From: Piscinibacter aquaticus
Lineage (GTDB): Bacteria > Pseudomonadota > Gammaproteobacteria > Burkholderiales > Burkholderiaceae_C
Direction of reading: 5' to 3'
Length of the DNA stretch: 64,000 nt
NCBI GenBank assembly: GCA_007994965.1
Contig: VOPW01000001.1
Location: forward strand, 1 to 64,000
The translations under genes were made by a program, and so were the position numbers. Positions 1 through 10,248 of the stretch are shown in pieces (position 1 is the first letter of the stretch; each line of letters starts with the position of its first letter). Below the pieces are notes generated by a model. It was not told the origin of the DNA, made no database searches, and saw only the letters and a program-made list of their open reading frames with translations.

Positions 1-1044
1 CATCTGGCCGTACTCGCTGCGGTTGCGGGTGATGTAGTGCTCGCCGGTGGCAGCGCTGCGCTCGGCCACCTTGCGCGCCAGCAGCGAGTAGTGGCGGGCG
101 AACAGGCTGCGGATGCCGCGCCGCGCCTGCGCCTGCTGGGCCAGCTCGGCGATCAGGCGCAGCAGCTCGCGGCCGGGCTGCGGCGCCAGCAACGTGTTGA
201 GCAGGGCCTCGATGCGGTCGCAGCGCGCGTGCAGCTGGTCGACCTCGAAGACGATGTCCACCGACACGCCGTATGCCTCGAGGTGCGTGCGCACGCTGGC
301 CGCGGCGCGCCGGCAGGCGTCGAGCAGCGCACGCAGGTACTGCGCCTCCTGCAGCAGCGCGGCGTTCTCGCCGGCGCGCGCGCGCTCGCCGAGGCGCTCG
401 GCCGCACTGGCGAGCTGGCGGAACGGATCGTCGGCGAGCAGCTCGGCGCTGATGCGCTGACGCAGCGCGGCGGAATGCCCCGAGGCGCGCACCGCGGCGG
501 CCGGGTAGGCAATGCCGTCGATCAGCGGCTCGCGCCATTCGCGGCCTTGCGCGAACACCGGGCCGAGCGCCTCGACGAGGCGCGCGAGCGTGTCGTCGTC
601 GATCGCCGCCAGCCACTGCGCGTCGCGTTCACTGGGGAAGAAGAGGGCGAACAGTTCGCCGAGGTCCTGCGTCTCCGGCGTGATCGGCAGCAGGCGCAGG
701 CGCAGCCGCTGGCCGAGCTCGCCGAAGAAGTTCATGCGCGGCGAGAAGCCGAAATCGGCGAACAGCGCCACGGTGTCGACCTCGCGCCAGAAGCGCGCGA
801 GCAGCGCGCCGACCGCGAGGCGGTGCGGCTCGTGGCGCTGCAGCACGTTGAGCAGGTGCTTCAGCCGCAGCACCGGCAGCGGCGTGCTGCGCTCGGCGGC
901 CTCGTCCAGTGGCGCGCGGCGCAGCCACTCCATCAGGCGCACCAGCCACAGCTGCCGCTCGGCCAGCGAGGCGCGCGGGTCGGCTGCGTTGAGCAGGGCG
1001 GTGAGGTCCCAGCCCGAGCCGGCGCGCGAGGGCGAGGCGCTCAA
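1..1044 (-). CDS. gcr: Site-specific recombinase, Gcr family (C-terminal part outside window)
   Basis: The minus strand reads without a stop from a TTG start at 1044 to the window edge, giving about 348 residues. The stretch GEHYITRNRSEYGQM near the end of the visible part matches the conserved GEHYI-(T/A)-R-(D/N)-R-x-EY motif of the Gcr-type recombinases (COG4389), large membrane-associated proteins of beta- and gammaproteobacteria whose function is poorly established. The TTG start overlaps the apaG stop (TTGA), so the two genes are translationally coupled. The protein begins with a helical, Arg/Leu-rich region. Only the N-terminal half is visible. A long open frame on the opposite strand is a G+C-driven shadow. 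Confidence 0.8.
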   Translation of the reverse strand, partial: MSASPSRAGSGWDLTALLNAADPRASLAERQLWLVRLMEWLRRAPLDEAAERSTPLPVLRLKHLLNVLQRHEPHRLAVGALLARFWREVDTVALFADFGFSPRMNFFGELGQRLRLRLLPITPETQDLGELFALFFPSERDAQWLAAIDDDTLARLVEALGPVFAQGREWREPLIDGIAYPAAAVRASGHSAALRQRISAELLADDPFRQLASAAERLGERARAGENAALLQEAQYLRALLDACRRAAASVRTHLEAYGVSVDIVFEVDQLHARCDRIEALLNTLLAPQPGRELLRLIAELAQQAQARRGIRSLFARHYSLLARKVAERSAATGEHYITRNRSEYGQM

Positions 1045-1424
1045 TGCAGCGACGAGGCGGTGGTCAGCCCGAACTCGGGCACCGGCGAATCGAAGGGATG
1101 CGCATCCTCCGTCATGCAGAAGAAGGTGCCGCGCATCGTGCCGTGCGGCGCGCGGATGCGCGTCCAGCTGGTGTACTCGAAGCTCTCGCCGGGCTTGAGC
1201 AGCGGCTGGTGGCCGACCACCGCGAGGCCGCGGACCTCCTCGGTGTGGCCCTCGGCATCGGTGATGACCCAGTGCCGCGCGATCAGCTGTGCGGTCACGT
1301 CGCCGGTGTTGCGGATGGTGATCGTGTAGGCGAAGGCATGCTCGCCGCTGGCCGGGTCGGACTGCTCGGGCAGCGGCCGCACCACGACGGTGTTGGTGAA
1401 CTCGGGTCGTGACATCAGGCGCAT
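1041..1424 (-). CDS. apaG: ApaG protein
   Basis: The product is 127 residues, close to the usual 124-127 for ApaG. It is a single ApaG/FxpA fibronectin-like beta-sandwich domain. The family signature is visible: FAYTITIRNTG near residue 30, then ARHWVITD, GEVRGLAVVGHQP-like and FEYTSW, and the run GTMRGTFFCMTEDA near residue 100. ApaG has been linked to cobalt/magnesium resistance and ApaH function in enterics, but its biochemical role is unclear. A second in-frame ATG at 1415 gives a start typical of the family (MSRPEF) and may be the true one. It is divergent from rpe and coupled to the downstream recombinase gene, an arrangement common in Burkholderiales. Confidence 0.93.
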   Translation of the reverse strand: MRLMSRPEFTNTVVVRPLPEQSDPASGEHAFAYTITIRNTGDVTAQLIARHWVITDAEGHTEEVRGLAVVGHQPLLKPGESFEYTSWTRIRAPHGTMRGTFFCMTEDAHPFDSPVPEFGLTTASSLH

Positions 1425-1471
1425 TCTAGGAGCGCACCTAGAATTCCCTCGATCCCCAGGGCCCTTCCGTC

Positions 1472-2151
1472 ATGACCACCTATCGCATCGCACCCAGCAT
1501 CCTTTCGGCGGACTTCGCACGCCTCGGCGAGGAGGTGCGCGACGTGCTCGCCGCCGGCGCCGACTGGATCCACTTCGACGTGATGGACAACCATTACGTG
1601 CCCAACCTGACCTTCGGCCCGATGGTCTGCGAGGCGCTGCGCAAGCACGCGGTGACGCCCGCGGGTCATCGCGCGCCGATTGACGTGCACCTGATGGTGC
1701 AGCCGGTCGATGCGCTGGCCACTGCCTTCGCCAAGGCCGGTGCCGACCTGGTCAGCTTCCATCCCGAAGCCAGCGCGCATGTCGACCGCACGCTGCAGCT
1801 CATCAAGGCCGAAGGCTGCCGGCCGGCCTGGTGTTCAACCCGGCCACGCCGCTCGATGTGCTCGAGTGGGTGATCGACAAGGTCGACCTGGTGCTGATCA
1901 TGAGCGTCAACCCCGGCTTCGGCGGCCAGAGCTTCATCCCGGCGGCGCTGAAGAAGGTCGAGCGGGCGCGCCAGCTCATCGATGCCAGCGGGCGCGACAT
2001 CCGCCTCGAGGTCGACGGCGGCATCAAGGTCGACAACATCCGCGCGGTGGCCGACGCCGGTGCGGACACCTTCGTGGCCGGCAGCGCGATCTTCGGCCAG
2101 CGCGACTACAAGGCGGTGATCGACGCGATGCGCGCGCGGCTGGCGCGCTGA
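1472..2151 (+). CDS. rpe: Ribulose-phosphate 3-epimerase (one frameshift)
   Basis: This enzyme interconverts D-ribulose 5-phosphate and D-xylulose 5-phosphate in the pentose phosphate pathway. The N-terminal part ([34 protein letters not shown]) and the C-terminal part ([36 protein letters not shown]) contain the catalytic Asp, His and metal ligands of the TIM barrel. They lie in two frames. The break is at 1819-1822, where one missing base (TGCCAGGCC read as TGCCGGCC) restores the family sequence [14 protein letters not shown]. Repaired length is about 226 residues, normal for Rpe. Start ATG 1472. No gph follows, unlike the usual rpe-gph-trpE order. Confidence 0.93.
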
Positions 2152-2153
2152 GC

Positions 2154-2178
2154 GCGCGCCGGCGCCGTCAGCGGCGCT
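2154..2178. terminator. Possible bidirectional hairpin between convergent rpe and chemoreceptor gene
   Basis: The 16 bases between the converging stops and the first codons of the minus-strand gene contain GCGCCG (2162-2167), a TCAG loop and CGGCGC (2172-2177). This is a perfect 6-bp G+C stem. There is no run of T on either side, so it is at best a weak or Rho-assisted terminator. Confidence 0.3.
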
Positions 2179-3690
2179 TGTAGACGCCGCAGCCGAGCAC
2201 CAGGCCGTCTTCCACGGGCTCGACGTACGAGGTCTTGGCAGCCACCTCGCCGGTGACCGGGTTGGCGAAGTCGTAGTCGACCCAGCCACCGCCGCGCGCC
2301 GCGCAGGCGAAGGCGTCGGCCACCAGCTTGTCGCCGTTGACGCCGCGCACCTCGCGCACCGAGGTGCCCACCTTGGCCGCGTTGCCGCCGAACGCGCGGT
2401 AGATGCCGTTGCGGTCGAAGGCGAAGACATACATGTCGCGGTCGGTCCAGGCCGCGGCATCGCCGGTGATCGCCTGCAGCGCCGCCGGCCCGCGCTCGCG
2501 GTACAGCGCCACGGCGCGGCGCACCAGCGCGCTGGCCTCGTCGGCGCTGCCCTGGCGCAGCCGGAAGGCCTGCACCGCGCGGGCGAGGCGATCGGCGCGC
2601 TCGCCCAGCTCGCTCGAGCCATGGCGAGCCTGCTCGACCATCTGCGCGTTGTGCTGCGTGATGCGGTCGAGCTCGAGCACGGCCTGCGAGATCTGCGCGA
2701 GGCCGCTGCTCTGCTGCGAGCTGCTCGCGGCGATGTCGCGCAGGCGGTCGGCCACCTCGCGGATGCCGCCGTGGATCTCGCCGAAGGTGCGGCTGGCGCG
2801 GTCGATCTGCGCCGCGCCCTCGGAGACCCCCGCACCGATTCGCCGATCAGGTTCTTGATCTCGCGCGCCGAGGCGGCGCTGCGCTGCGCCAGCGTGCGCA
2901 CCTCGGCGGCCACCACCGCGAAGCCGCGGCCCTGCTCGCCGGCGCGCGCGGCTTCCACCGCGGCATTGAGCGCCAGGATGTTGGTCTGGAAGGCGATGCC
3001 CTCGATCACGCCGACGATGTCGCTGACGCGGCGCGAGCCGGCCTGGATCTGCTCCATCGAGCGCACCGCATCCTGCACCGCGGCGCCACCGGCCTCGGCC
3101 ACGTCGCGCACGCGAACGGCCAGCGCATCGGCCTGCGCGGCACCCTGCGCGCTGCGCTCGACGGCAGCGGTGAGTTCCTGCACGCTGGCCGAGGTCTGCT
3201 CGAGGTTGGCCGCCTGCGTCTCGGTGCGCTCCGACAGCGCGCGGCTGTCGCTGGCGAGCTGCCCGCCGGCTTGCGCCACCACCGACGAGTTGCTGCGGAT
3301 GTCGGCCACCGTCTCCGACATGCGGCCGGCCAGCGCCTCCAGCGCCTGGCCGATCGCGGCGAGTTCGTCGCGGCCGTTCACGTCGACGCGCGCGGCGAAG
3401 TCGCCTTCGGCCATGCGCGTGACGGCCTGCTGGATCGCGCCGAGCGTGCCCGCCACGGCGTGGAAGAACGCCACGCCGAGCCAGGCCGTCAGCGCCATGG
3501 CCACCAACGCCACGGCCGTGACCACTTCCCGGGCAGCACCGAACTGCAGCGCGACGAGCAGCGCGGCCAGCGGCAGCAGGCTGCTCGCGCCAAGCATCGC
3601 CAGGCGCGAAGCCATGCTCATCGAGCGCATCAGCGAGACGGCGGGCCTCAGCGGCCAGGAACTGCGGTGATCGTTCGTCACTTCGGTCAT
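2168..3690 (-). CDS. Methyl-accepting chemotaxis protein with C-terminal Cache domain (one frameshift)
   Basis: The product is about 507 residues. Two hydrophobic segments near residues 25-65 are separated by only a few residues, so there is almost no periplasmic loop. A HAMP-like region ([19 protein letters not shown]) and a full MCP signalling domain follow, with the hairpin tip [33 protein letters not shown]. After it comes about 120 residues resembling a single Cache domain ([25 protein letters not shown], then [15 protein letters not shown] and GLVLGCGVY), which would lie in the cytoplasm. The frame breaks at 2827-2831 in a G run. ATG 3690 follows a GAGGAG stretch, but the spacing is short and later starts are possible. 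It lies 100 bp behind napF on the same strand, suggesting a role in nitrate or redox taxis (inference). Confidence 0.88.
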
Positions 3691-3793
3691 CTCCTCGAGG
3701 GTCAAATCGCACTTTGGAACTGTGCGGTCCACGCTTTTCGACCGAGGGCGCAGGAACTGTAGGGGGTATTCCCCGCGGCCAATCGGGACATGT

Positions 3794-4286
3794 TCAGCGC
3801 AGCGTGATGGCCGTGACCGGACACACGCTGACGCAGTCGCCGCAGCCGGTGCAGGCGGCGGCTTCGACGGCCAGCGAAGCGATGCCGCCGGGGGCGGGCC
3901 GGAAGCGCAGCGCGCGCGTCGCAGGCATCGCCGCAGACACGGCACTCGACGCCGCGGCGGTTCAGGCAGGTGTCCGAAACGACCACGCGCCAGAGGAAGG
4001 GCTGCGGTGAGGCCTTGCGATCGAGGGCCCCGGTCGGGCAGGCGGTCTCGCACGCGCCGCACAGGCTGCAGCCCGCCGCATCGAAGCGGATCTGCACGAA
4101 GCCGCCGTCGCCGGCGTGCAGCACGCCCGTCGGGCAGGCGCGCACGCAATCGCCGCAGCGTGTGCAGCGCGCGGTGAACTGCGCATCCGGCCGCAGGGAC
4201 CAAGGCGGCCGCGGCGCCGTCGTGACGTCCTGCGCACTCGCCTCGGCGAGCCTTCCTCGAAGAAATGACCTGCGACGCGGATCCAT
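3794..4286 (-). CDS. napF: NapF, 4Fe-4S ferredoxin-type protein of nitrate reductase assembly (one frameshift)
   Basis: NapF is a cytoplasmic iron-sulfur protein thought to help load the NapA cluster before Tat export. The protein begins [13 protein letters not shown], like other NapF proteins. It carries [24 protein letters not shown] and a third [12 protein letters not shown] cluster motif, plus the Cys-rich stretch [18 protein letters not shown]. The frame breaks at 3910-3918 in a GC dinucleotide run. Reading through restores [13 protein letters not shown] and a normal end at 3794, about 164 residues. Unlike the usual napFDAGHBC order, this gene is transcribed away from napD, so the 100-bp gap holds promoters for both directions. 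Confidence 0.88.
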
Positions 4287-4316
4287 CGGTGGCCTGAACG
4301 CTGGGGGGTATCCGGG

Positions 4317-4330
4317 TTGACGACCGTCAA
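4317..4330. promoter_or_regulatory. FNR/Anr/Dnr-type binding site between napF and napD
   Basis: TTGAC-GACC-GTCAA is a perfect inverted repeat of the form TTGAY-N4-RTCAA recognised by CRP/FNR-family regulators of anaerobic or nitric-oxide-responsive genes. It lies 57 bp before the napD start and 31 bp before the napF start on the other strand, where it could serve both promoters. The neighbouring GGGGGTAT (4304-4312) resembles a NarL/NarP heptamer, which is weaker evidence. Confidence 0.75.
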
Positions 4331-4386
4331 GCATGCACCGGTGTGGCGCCTGCACAGTGCGGCCTCGTCAAGAGCCGGAGTCGTTG

Positions 4387-4727
4387 GTGAGCATTCTCGG
4401 GGCAGTCGTGCGGGTCCGTCCGCAGCATCTGGAAGTCGTCGTGCCGCGCATGTCGGCCCTGCCGGGGCTCGACCTCGCACTCAACCCCGGCGATGGCCGG
4501 CTGGTGCTGGTGCTGGAAGACGCCGAGCGCGAGGGCCAGTGCACAGCGCCGCTGCCACGCTCGCGGCCATCGCGATGTGGCCCGAGGTGCTCGACACCTC
4601 GCTGGTCTACGAGTACTCGGGCCCCGATGCGCCGCCTGCTGGATCGGGCGCGGTCGAGGACTACCGCGCCTGGCGCGGCAGCCTGAAGGACTGGGCCGGC
4701 GAGGGCGCCCCGCCGGGGAAATCTTGA
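4387..4727 (+). CDS. napD: NapD, NapA signal-peptide chaperone (one frameshift)
   Basis: NapD binds the twin-arginine signal peptide of NapA and delays export until the cofactor is inserted. The recognisable core is [37 protein letters not shown] and, in the next frame, [24 protein letters not shown]. The frame breaks at 4537-4540. Adding one G (GGCCAGGTGC for GGCCAGTGC) joins them. The GTG start at 4387 is chosen because GGAG lies at 4377-4380 with proper spacing; TTG 4384 is an alternative. The repaired protein is about 113 residues, with a C-terminal tail of about 30 residues beyond the usual NapD fold. Confidence 0.85.
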
Positions 4728-4827
4728 ACTCCTTCAACGACAAGACCCTGCTGCTTCCGCAGGATTGAACCGAACACCACCGATCGATGTGAGCCCGGGC
4801 GCCTTCGCGCCGCATGGAGAACCGAAG

Positions 4828-7376
4828 ATGCAAGCCAACCGCCGTGACTTCCTCAAGACCCAGGCCCTGACGGCCAGTGCCGCTGCGGCCGGCATCCCGT
4901 TCACCGCGATCGCTGCGCCCGCGCCGGCGTCGGCGCCGAGCGATTCCGCCGTGCGCTGGGACAAGGCGCCGTGCCGCTTCTGCGGCACAGGCTGCGCGGT
5001 GATGGTCGGCGTGCAGGACGGCCGCGTGGTCGCCACGCAGGGCGATCCGGAAGCGCCGGTGAACCGCGGCCTGAACTGCATCAAGGGCTACTTCCTGTCC
5101 AAGATCATGTACGGCAAGGACCGCCTGACCACGCCGCTGATGCGCAAGAAGGACGGCAAGTACGACAAGAACGGCGAGTTCGTGCCGGTCAGCTGGGACG
5201 AGGCCTTCGACCTGATGGCCACGAAGTGGAAGGAGACGCTGAAGACCGATGGCCCGGCAGGCGTCGGCATGTTCGGCTCCGGCCAGTGGACCATCTACGA
5301 AGGCTACGCGGCCGCGAAGCTGTGGAAGGCGGGCTTCCGATCCAACAACATCGACCCGAATGCGCGGCATTGCATGGCCAGCGCGGTGACCGGCTTCATG
5401 CGCACCTTCGGCATCGACGAGCCGATGGGCTGCTACGACGACATCGAGCAGGCCGATGCCTTCGTGCTGTGGGGCTCCAACATGGCCGAGATGCACCCGG
5501 TGCTGTGGAGCCGCATCACCGACCGGCGCCTGTCCAACCCGAACACCAAGGTGGTGGTGCTCTCCACCTTCGAGCACCGCAGCTTCGACCTGGCCGACAT
5601 GGGGATGATCTTCACCCCGCAGACCGACCTCGCGATCCTCAACTACATCGCCAATTACCTGATCACCAACAAGAAGGTCGACATGGACTTCGTGAAGAAG
5701 CATGTCAACTTCAAGAAGGGTGCCGACGACATCGGCTACGGCCTGCGCCCGGCGCACGCGCTGGAGAAGGACGCCAAGAGCAACGGCTACCCCGGCGCCG
5801 ACGGCAAGCCCAAGGGCAACCCGAACGACTCGACGCCGAGCACGTTCGAGGAGTACGCGAAGTTCGTCTCGGAATACACCGCGGAGAAGGTCAGCAAGCT
5901 CTCCGGCGTGCCCGTCAAGCAGCTGGAAGACTGGCGAAGATCTACGCCGACCCGAAGGTCAAGGTGATGTCGCTGTGGACGATGGGCTTCAACCAGCACA
6001 CGCGCGGCACCTGGGCCAACAACATGGTCTACAACATCCACCTGCTGACCGGCAAGATCAGCCAGCCGGGCAACAGCCCGTTCTCGCTGACCGGCCAGCC
6101 CAGCGCCTGCGGCACCGCGCGCGAGGTGGGCACCTTCGCGCACCGGCTGCCGGCCGACATGGTGGTCACCAACCCCGAGCACCGCAAGCACACCGAGGAG
6201 ATCTGGGGCCTGCCCGAGGGCACCATCCCCGACAAGATCGGCCTGCACGCCGTGGCGCAGAGCCGCGCGCTGAAGGACGGCAAGCTCAAGTGCTACTGGA
6301 CCAGCACCACCAACAACATGCAGGCCGGGCCGAACATCAACGGCGAGATCCTGCCCGGCTGGCGCAACCCGGCCACCTTCGTGGTGGTGAGCGACGCCTA
6401 CCCGACGGTCAGTGCGATGGCCGCCGACCTGATCCTGCCCGCGGCGATGTGGGTCGAGAAGGAAGGCGCCTTCGGCAACGCCGAGCGCCGCACGCAGGTG
6501 TGGCGCCAGCAGGTCAATGCGCCGGGCCGTGCCAAGAGCGACCTGTGGCAGTACATCGAGTTCAGCAAGCGCTTCAAGGTCGAGGAAGTGTGGCCGGCCG
6601 AGCTGATCGCGAAGAAGCCCGAGCTCAAGGGCAAGACGCTGTTCGAGGTGCTCTACAGGAACGGCAAGGTCAACAAGTTCCCGCTGGCTGACCTCACCAA
6701 GGTCAACGGCAAGTACATCAAGGACTACAGCAACCCGGAGAGCAAGGAGCTCGGCTTCTACCTGCAGAAGGGCCTGTTCGAGGAGTACGCCGAATTCGGC
6801 CGCGGCCACGGCCATGATCTCGCGCCCTTCGACACCTACCAGGAGGTGCGCGGCCTGCGCTGGCCGGTGGTCGACGGCAAGGAGACGCTGTGGCGCTTCC
6901 GCGAGGGCTACGACCCGTACGTGAAGAAGGGCGAGGGCCTGCGCTTCTACGGCTTCAAGGACGGCAAGGCCAACATCTTCGCGCTGCCCTACCAGCCCGC
7001 GGCCGAGAGCCCGGACAAGGACTACGACCTGTGGCTGTGCACCGGCCGCGTGCTCGAGCACTGGCACACCGGCTCGATGACGCGCCGCGTCGGCGAGCTG
7101 CACCGCGCGGTGCCCGAGGCGGTGGTCTTCATGCACCCGGACGACGCGAAGGACCGCGGCATCCAGCGCGGCATGCAGGTCAAGCTGGCCTCGCGCCGCG
7201 GCGAGATCACCGCGCACGTCGAGACCAAGGGCCGCAACAAGGTGCCGCGCGGTCTCGTGTTCATCCCCTTCTTCGACGAAGGCCGGCTGGTCAACAAGCT
7301 CACGCTCGACGCCACCTGCCCGATCTCGAAGGAGACGGACTTCAAGAAGTGCGCCGTCAAGGTGGTTCGCGCCTGA
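4828..7376 (+). CDS. napA: Periplasmic nitrate reductase catalytic subunit (one frameshift)
   Basis: NapA reduces nitrate to nitrite in the periplasm using a bis-molybdopterin guanine dinucleotide cofactor and one 4Fe-4S cluster. The start at ATG 4828 gives a twin-arginine signal (NRRDFLK at residues 4-10) followed by an Ala-rich segment. Cluster cysteines are C49, C52, C56 and C84. The molybdenum-ligating cysteine lies in [10 protein letters not shown] at residue 182. The frame breaks at 5931: one missing C (GACCTGG read as GACTGG) restores QLEDLAKIYAD. Repaired length is about 850 residues, longer than the E. coli 828, partly owing to a Lys/Asp-rich insert near residues 320-345. It is followed within 22 bp by napG. 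Confidence 0.96.
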
Positions 7377-7398
7377 CCCTGCATCGATCGACCGGGCC

Positions 7399-8202
7399 AT
7401 GGACGTCTCCCGCCGCACGCTGCTGCAAGCCAGCGCCAGCGCCACCACCGCCGCGTTGATCGCCGGCGGTGCGGTGGTGCTCGGCCGCCCGGCGCAGGCG
7501 CGGCCGGCGCAGGCGCTGCGGCCGCCGGGGGCGATCGCGGAGGAGAAGTTTCTCGGCGCCTGCATCCGCTGCGGCCTGTGCGTGCGTGACTGCCCGCCCC
7601 AGAACCTGAAGCTCTCGAACTGGGGCGACGGCACGGCGCGCGACGTGGCGATCGGCACACCGTGGTTCGAGGCGCGCGAGATCCCCTGCGAGATGTGCGA
7701 GGACATCCCGTGCGTCAAGGCCTGCCCGACCGGCGCGCTCGACCCCGCGCTGACCGACATCACGAAGGCGAAGATGGGCGTGGCGGTGCTGATCGACGAG
7801 GAGAACTGCCTCAACTTCCTCGGCCTGCGCTGCGATGTCTGCTACCGCGTGTGCCCGGTGATCGACAAGGCGATCACGCTGGAGAAGTTCAGCAACCCGC
7901 GCAGCGACCGCCACGCGATGCTGCTGCCCACCGTGCATGCCGAGCATTGCACCGGCTGCGGCAAGTGCGAGAAGAGTTGCGTGCTGGAGCAGGCGGCCAT
8001 CAAGGTGCTGCCGCCTCGGATCGCGCGCGGCGAACTCGGACACCACTATCGCAAGGGCTGGGAGGCGGGCAACCGGGCCGGCCGGCCGCACTTCGAGCAG
8101 CCGGTGCAGAACCTGCCCGAGCAGCCGGTGCCGGGCGACCTCGCGCCGCTGCGTTCCGGCCGCGATCCCTACGCGGCGCCGGCCTCGGAGGCGTCGAAGT
8201 GA
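7399..8202 (+). CDS. napG: NapG, periplasmic ferredoxin-type electron-transfer protein
   Basis: NapG is a Tat-exported protein with four 4Fe-4S clusters that, with the membrane protein NapH, passes electrons from quinol towards NapC and NapB. The 267-residue product starts with a twin-arginine-like signal (DVSRRTLLQ) and a hydrophobic Ala-rich stretch. Cluster motifs follow in order: [35 protein letters not shown] and [12 protein letters not shown]. Start ATG 7399 lies 22 bp after napA. The stop overlaps the napH start (GTGA), so the two partners are coupled. Confidence 0.94.
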   Translation: MDVSRRTLLQASASATTAALIAGGAVVLGRPAQARPAQALRPPGAIAEEKFLGACIRCGLCVRDCPPQNLKLSNWGDGTARDVAIGTPWFEAREIPCEMCEDIPCVKACPTGALDPALTDITKAKMGVAVLIDEENCLNFLGLRCDVCYRVCPVIDKAITLEKFSNPRSDRHAMLLPTVHAEHCTGCGKCEKSCVLEQAAIKVLPPRIARGELGHHYRKGWEAGNRAGRPHFEQPVQNLPEQPVPGDLAPLRSGRDPYAAPASEASK

Positions 8203-9104
8203 GCTCCTCCAACGTGACCAGCCGCAGCTTCGGCCTGCACCGCGCCAGCGCGGTGAAGACACCGGGCCGCGACGCGATCCGCACCAAGGGCTGGTGGCGG
8301 GCGCATCGCTTTCTCATCCTGCGCAGGCTCTCGCAGCTGGGCATCCTCGCGCTGTTCCTGCTCGGGCCGCTGGCGGCAGTGTGGATCGTCAAGGGCAACC
8401 TGTCGTCGAGCGTGACGCTCGGCGTGCTGCCGCTGACCGACCCCTTCGTTCTGGCCCAGACGCTCGCCGCGCGGCATGCGCCCGAGATGGCCGCTATCAC
8501 CGGCGTCGCGATCGTCATCGCCTTCTATGCGCTGGTCGGCGGGCGTGTGTTCTGCAGCTGGGTCTGCCCGGTCAACGTGGTCACCGATGCGGCCTCGTGG
8601 CTGCGCCGCCGCCTGCGCATCACCACCGGCCGCGCGCCGCGCGGCACGCTGCGCTACTGGCTGCTCGGCGCCGTGCTGGTGGCCAGCGCCATCGCCGGGC
8701 AGACGGTCTGGGAGAACGTCAACCCGGTGTCGATGACGCAGCGCGCGCTGATCTTCGGCGGCACCGTGGCCTGGGCCGCGACCGCCGCCGTGTTCCTCTT
8801 CGACCTGCTGGTCGCGCCGCGCGGCTGGTGCGGCCACCTCTGCCCGGTCGGCGCGGCCTACGCGCTGATCGGCAGCAAGAGCGCGTTGCGCGTAAGCGCG
8901 GCGCATTCCAGCCGCTGCAACGACTGCGCCGACTGTTATGCCGTCTGCCCCGAGCCGCAGGTCATCGTGATTCCGCTCAAGGGCAAGGACGGCGCCTCGC
9001 CGGTCATCACCGACCGCGAGTGCACCAACTGCGGCCGCTGCATCGATGTGTGCGGCCCAGACGTCTTCCGATTCACCCACCGACTCGATACCCGAAGGGA
9101 CTGA
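8199..9104 (+). CDS. napH: NapH, membrane quinol dehydrogenase subunit
   Basis: NapH is an integral membrane protein that oxidises ubiquinol together with NapG. The 301-residue product has four hydrophobic segments (near residues 40-60, 95-115, 150-170 and 190-205). It has the paired CSWVCPVN and CGHLCPVG motifs after transmembrane helices that typify this family, then two cytoplasmic 4Fe-4S motifs: [12 protein letters not shown] and [11 protein letters not shown]. The GTG start at 8199 is chosen because it overlaps the napG stop in frame. It ends 3 bp before napB. Confidence 0.93.
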   Translation: MSSSNVTSRSFGLHRASAVKTPGRDAIRTKGWWRAHRFLILRRLSQLGILALFLLGPLAAVWIVKGNLSSSVTLGVLPLTDPFVLAQTLAARHAPEMAAITGVAIVIAFYALVGGRVFCSWVCPVNVVTDAASWLRRRLRITTGRAPRGTLRYWLLGAVLVASAIAGQTVWENVNPVSMTQRALIFGGTVAWAATAAVFLFDLLVAPRGWCGHLCPVGAAYALIGSKSALRVSAAHSSRCNDCADCYAVCPEPQVIVIPLKGKDGASPVITDRECTNCGRCIDVCGPDVFRFTHRLDTRRD

Positions 9105-9106
9105 CC

Positions 9107-9562
9107 ATGAGAGTCCGCGATTTCCTCAAGTACGCACTGGCCGCCGGCATCTTCGCGCTCGGCACCCAGCTCGCTCCCGCCGCCGACGAGACGGTGCAGC
9201 TCAAGGGCCTGCGCGGCGGCACGCCGGTGACGCAGGACAACGCGCCGGTGGCTTCGCACCAGGAACGTGACCACCCGGTGGCCGACCGCGACTTCGTGCA
9301 GCAACCGCCGCTGATCCCGCACAACACGGCCGGCTACCAGATCACCAAGAACTACAACAAGTGCATGGACTGCCACGCGTGGCAGAAGGCCAAGTACACC
9401 GGCGCGACCAAGGTCAGCGTCACGCACTTCCGCACCCGCGAGGGCCAGGAACTCGACAACATCAGCCCGCGACGCTACTTCTGCACGCAGTGCCACGTGC
9501 CGCAGACGGACGCCAAGCCGCTGGTGGAGAACAACTTCAAGCGCGCCCGCGGGCTGCAGTGA
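9107..9562 (+). CDS. napB: NapB, diheme cytochrome c subunit of periplasmic nitrate reductase
   Basis: NapB transfers electrons to NapA in the periplasm. The product is 151 residues with a Sec signal peptide (cleavage expected near APA-AD at about residue 26). It has two heme c motifs, CMDCH at 86-90 and CTQCH at 126-130. The sequence PPLIPHN before the first heme and the conserved His residues that serve as distal ligands are as expected. It is tightly spaced between napH (2 bp) and napC (11 bp). Confidence 0.96.
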   Translation: MRVRDFLKYALAAGIFALGTQLAPAADETVQLKGLRGGTPVTQDNAPVASHQERDHPVADRDFVQQPPLIPHNTAGYQITKNYNKCMDCHAWQKAKYTGATKVSVTHFRTREGQELDNISPRRYFCTQCHVPQTDAKPLVENNFKRARGLQ

Positions 9563-9573
9563 GGAGCGGCGAC

Positions 9574-10230
9574 ATGGCCGACGTGAATGACAAGGGCAGC
9601 GCGCAAGGCGGTGGCATCCGCCGCCTCGGCGCCTGGGTGTGGGGCATCGCCACCGGCGCGGTGGGCATCGCCTTCGTGTTCGGCATCATCTTCTGGGGCG
9701 GCTTCAACACCGCGATGGAGTGGACCAACCGCGAGGCCTTCTGCATCGGCTGCCACGAGATGAAGGACAACGTGTATGCGGAGTACCGCAACACGATCCA
9801 CTACCAGAACCGCACCGGCGTGCGCGCCACCTGCCCCGATTGCCACGTGCCGAAGGAGTGGGGCCCGAAGATCGTGCGCAAGATCCAGGCGAGCAACGAG
9901 GTGCTGCACAAGGTGCTCGGCTCGATCGACACGCCGGAGAAGTTCAACGCCAAGCGCGCGGTGCTGGCCCAGCACGAGTGGGACCGCATGAAGAAGAACA
10001 ACAGCCAGGAATGCCGCAACTGCCACAACTTCAACTCGATGGACTACGCCGAGCAGAACCGTCGTGCGGCCAATACCCACCAGGAAGCGTTCAACGCGGG
10101 CCTGACCTGCATCGACTGCCACAAGGGCATCGCCCACACGCTGCCGCCGATCGAGCAGCACATCGGCGCCACCAAGGAAGGCGCGGCGCAGGTGCCGGCG
10201 CCGCAGGCTTCGGCGGCGGAAGCGCGCTGA
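9574..10230 (+). CDS. napC: NapC, tetraheme quinol dehydrogenase
   Basis: NapC is a NapC/NirT-family membrane-anchored tetraheme cytochrome that oxidises quinol and feeds NapB. The 218-residue protein has one N-terminal transmembrane helix (about residues 20-40). Its four heme motifs are CIGCH (57), CPDCH (87), CRNCH (147) and CIDCH (179). With NapGH also encoded here, the organism has two quinol-oxidising entry points to NapAB, as in E. coli. It is the last gene of the napDAGHBC operon and converges on mobB. Confidence 0.95.
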   Translation: MADVNDKGSAQGGGIRRLGAWVWGIATGAVGIAFVFGIIFWGGFNTAMEWTNREAFCIGCHEMKDNVYAEYRNTIHYQNRTGVRATCPDCHVPKEWGPKIVRKIQASNEVLHKVLGSIDTPEKFNAKRAVLAQHEWDRMKKNNSQECRNCHNFNSMDYAEQNRRAANTHQEAFNAGLTCIDCHKGIAHTLPPIEQHIGATKEGAAQVPAPQASAAEAR

Positions 10231-10248
10231 ACTGAACCCGCGCGCGGC

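Noticed and set aside
37-1329. 430-residue open frame on the plus strand across the recombinase gene and apaG
   Set aside because: The opposite strand encodes recognisable Gcr and ApaG families; the plus frame has shadow composition (Arg/Ala/Gln-rich) and no family features.
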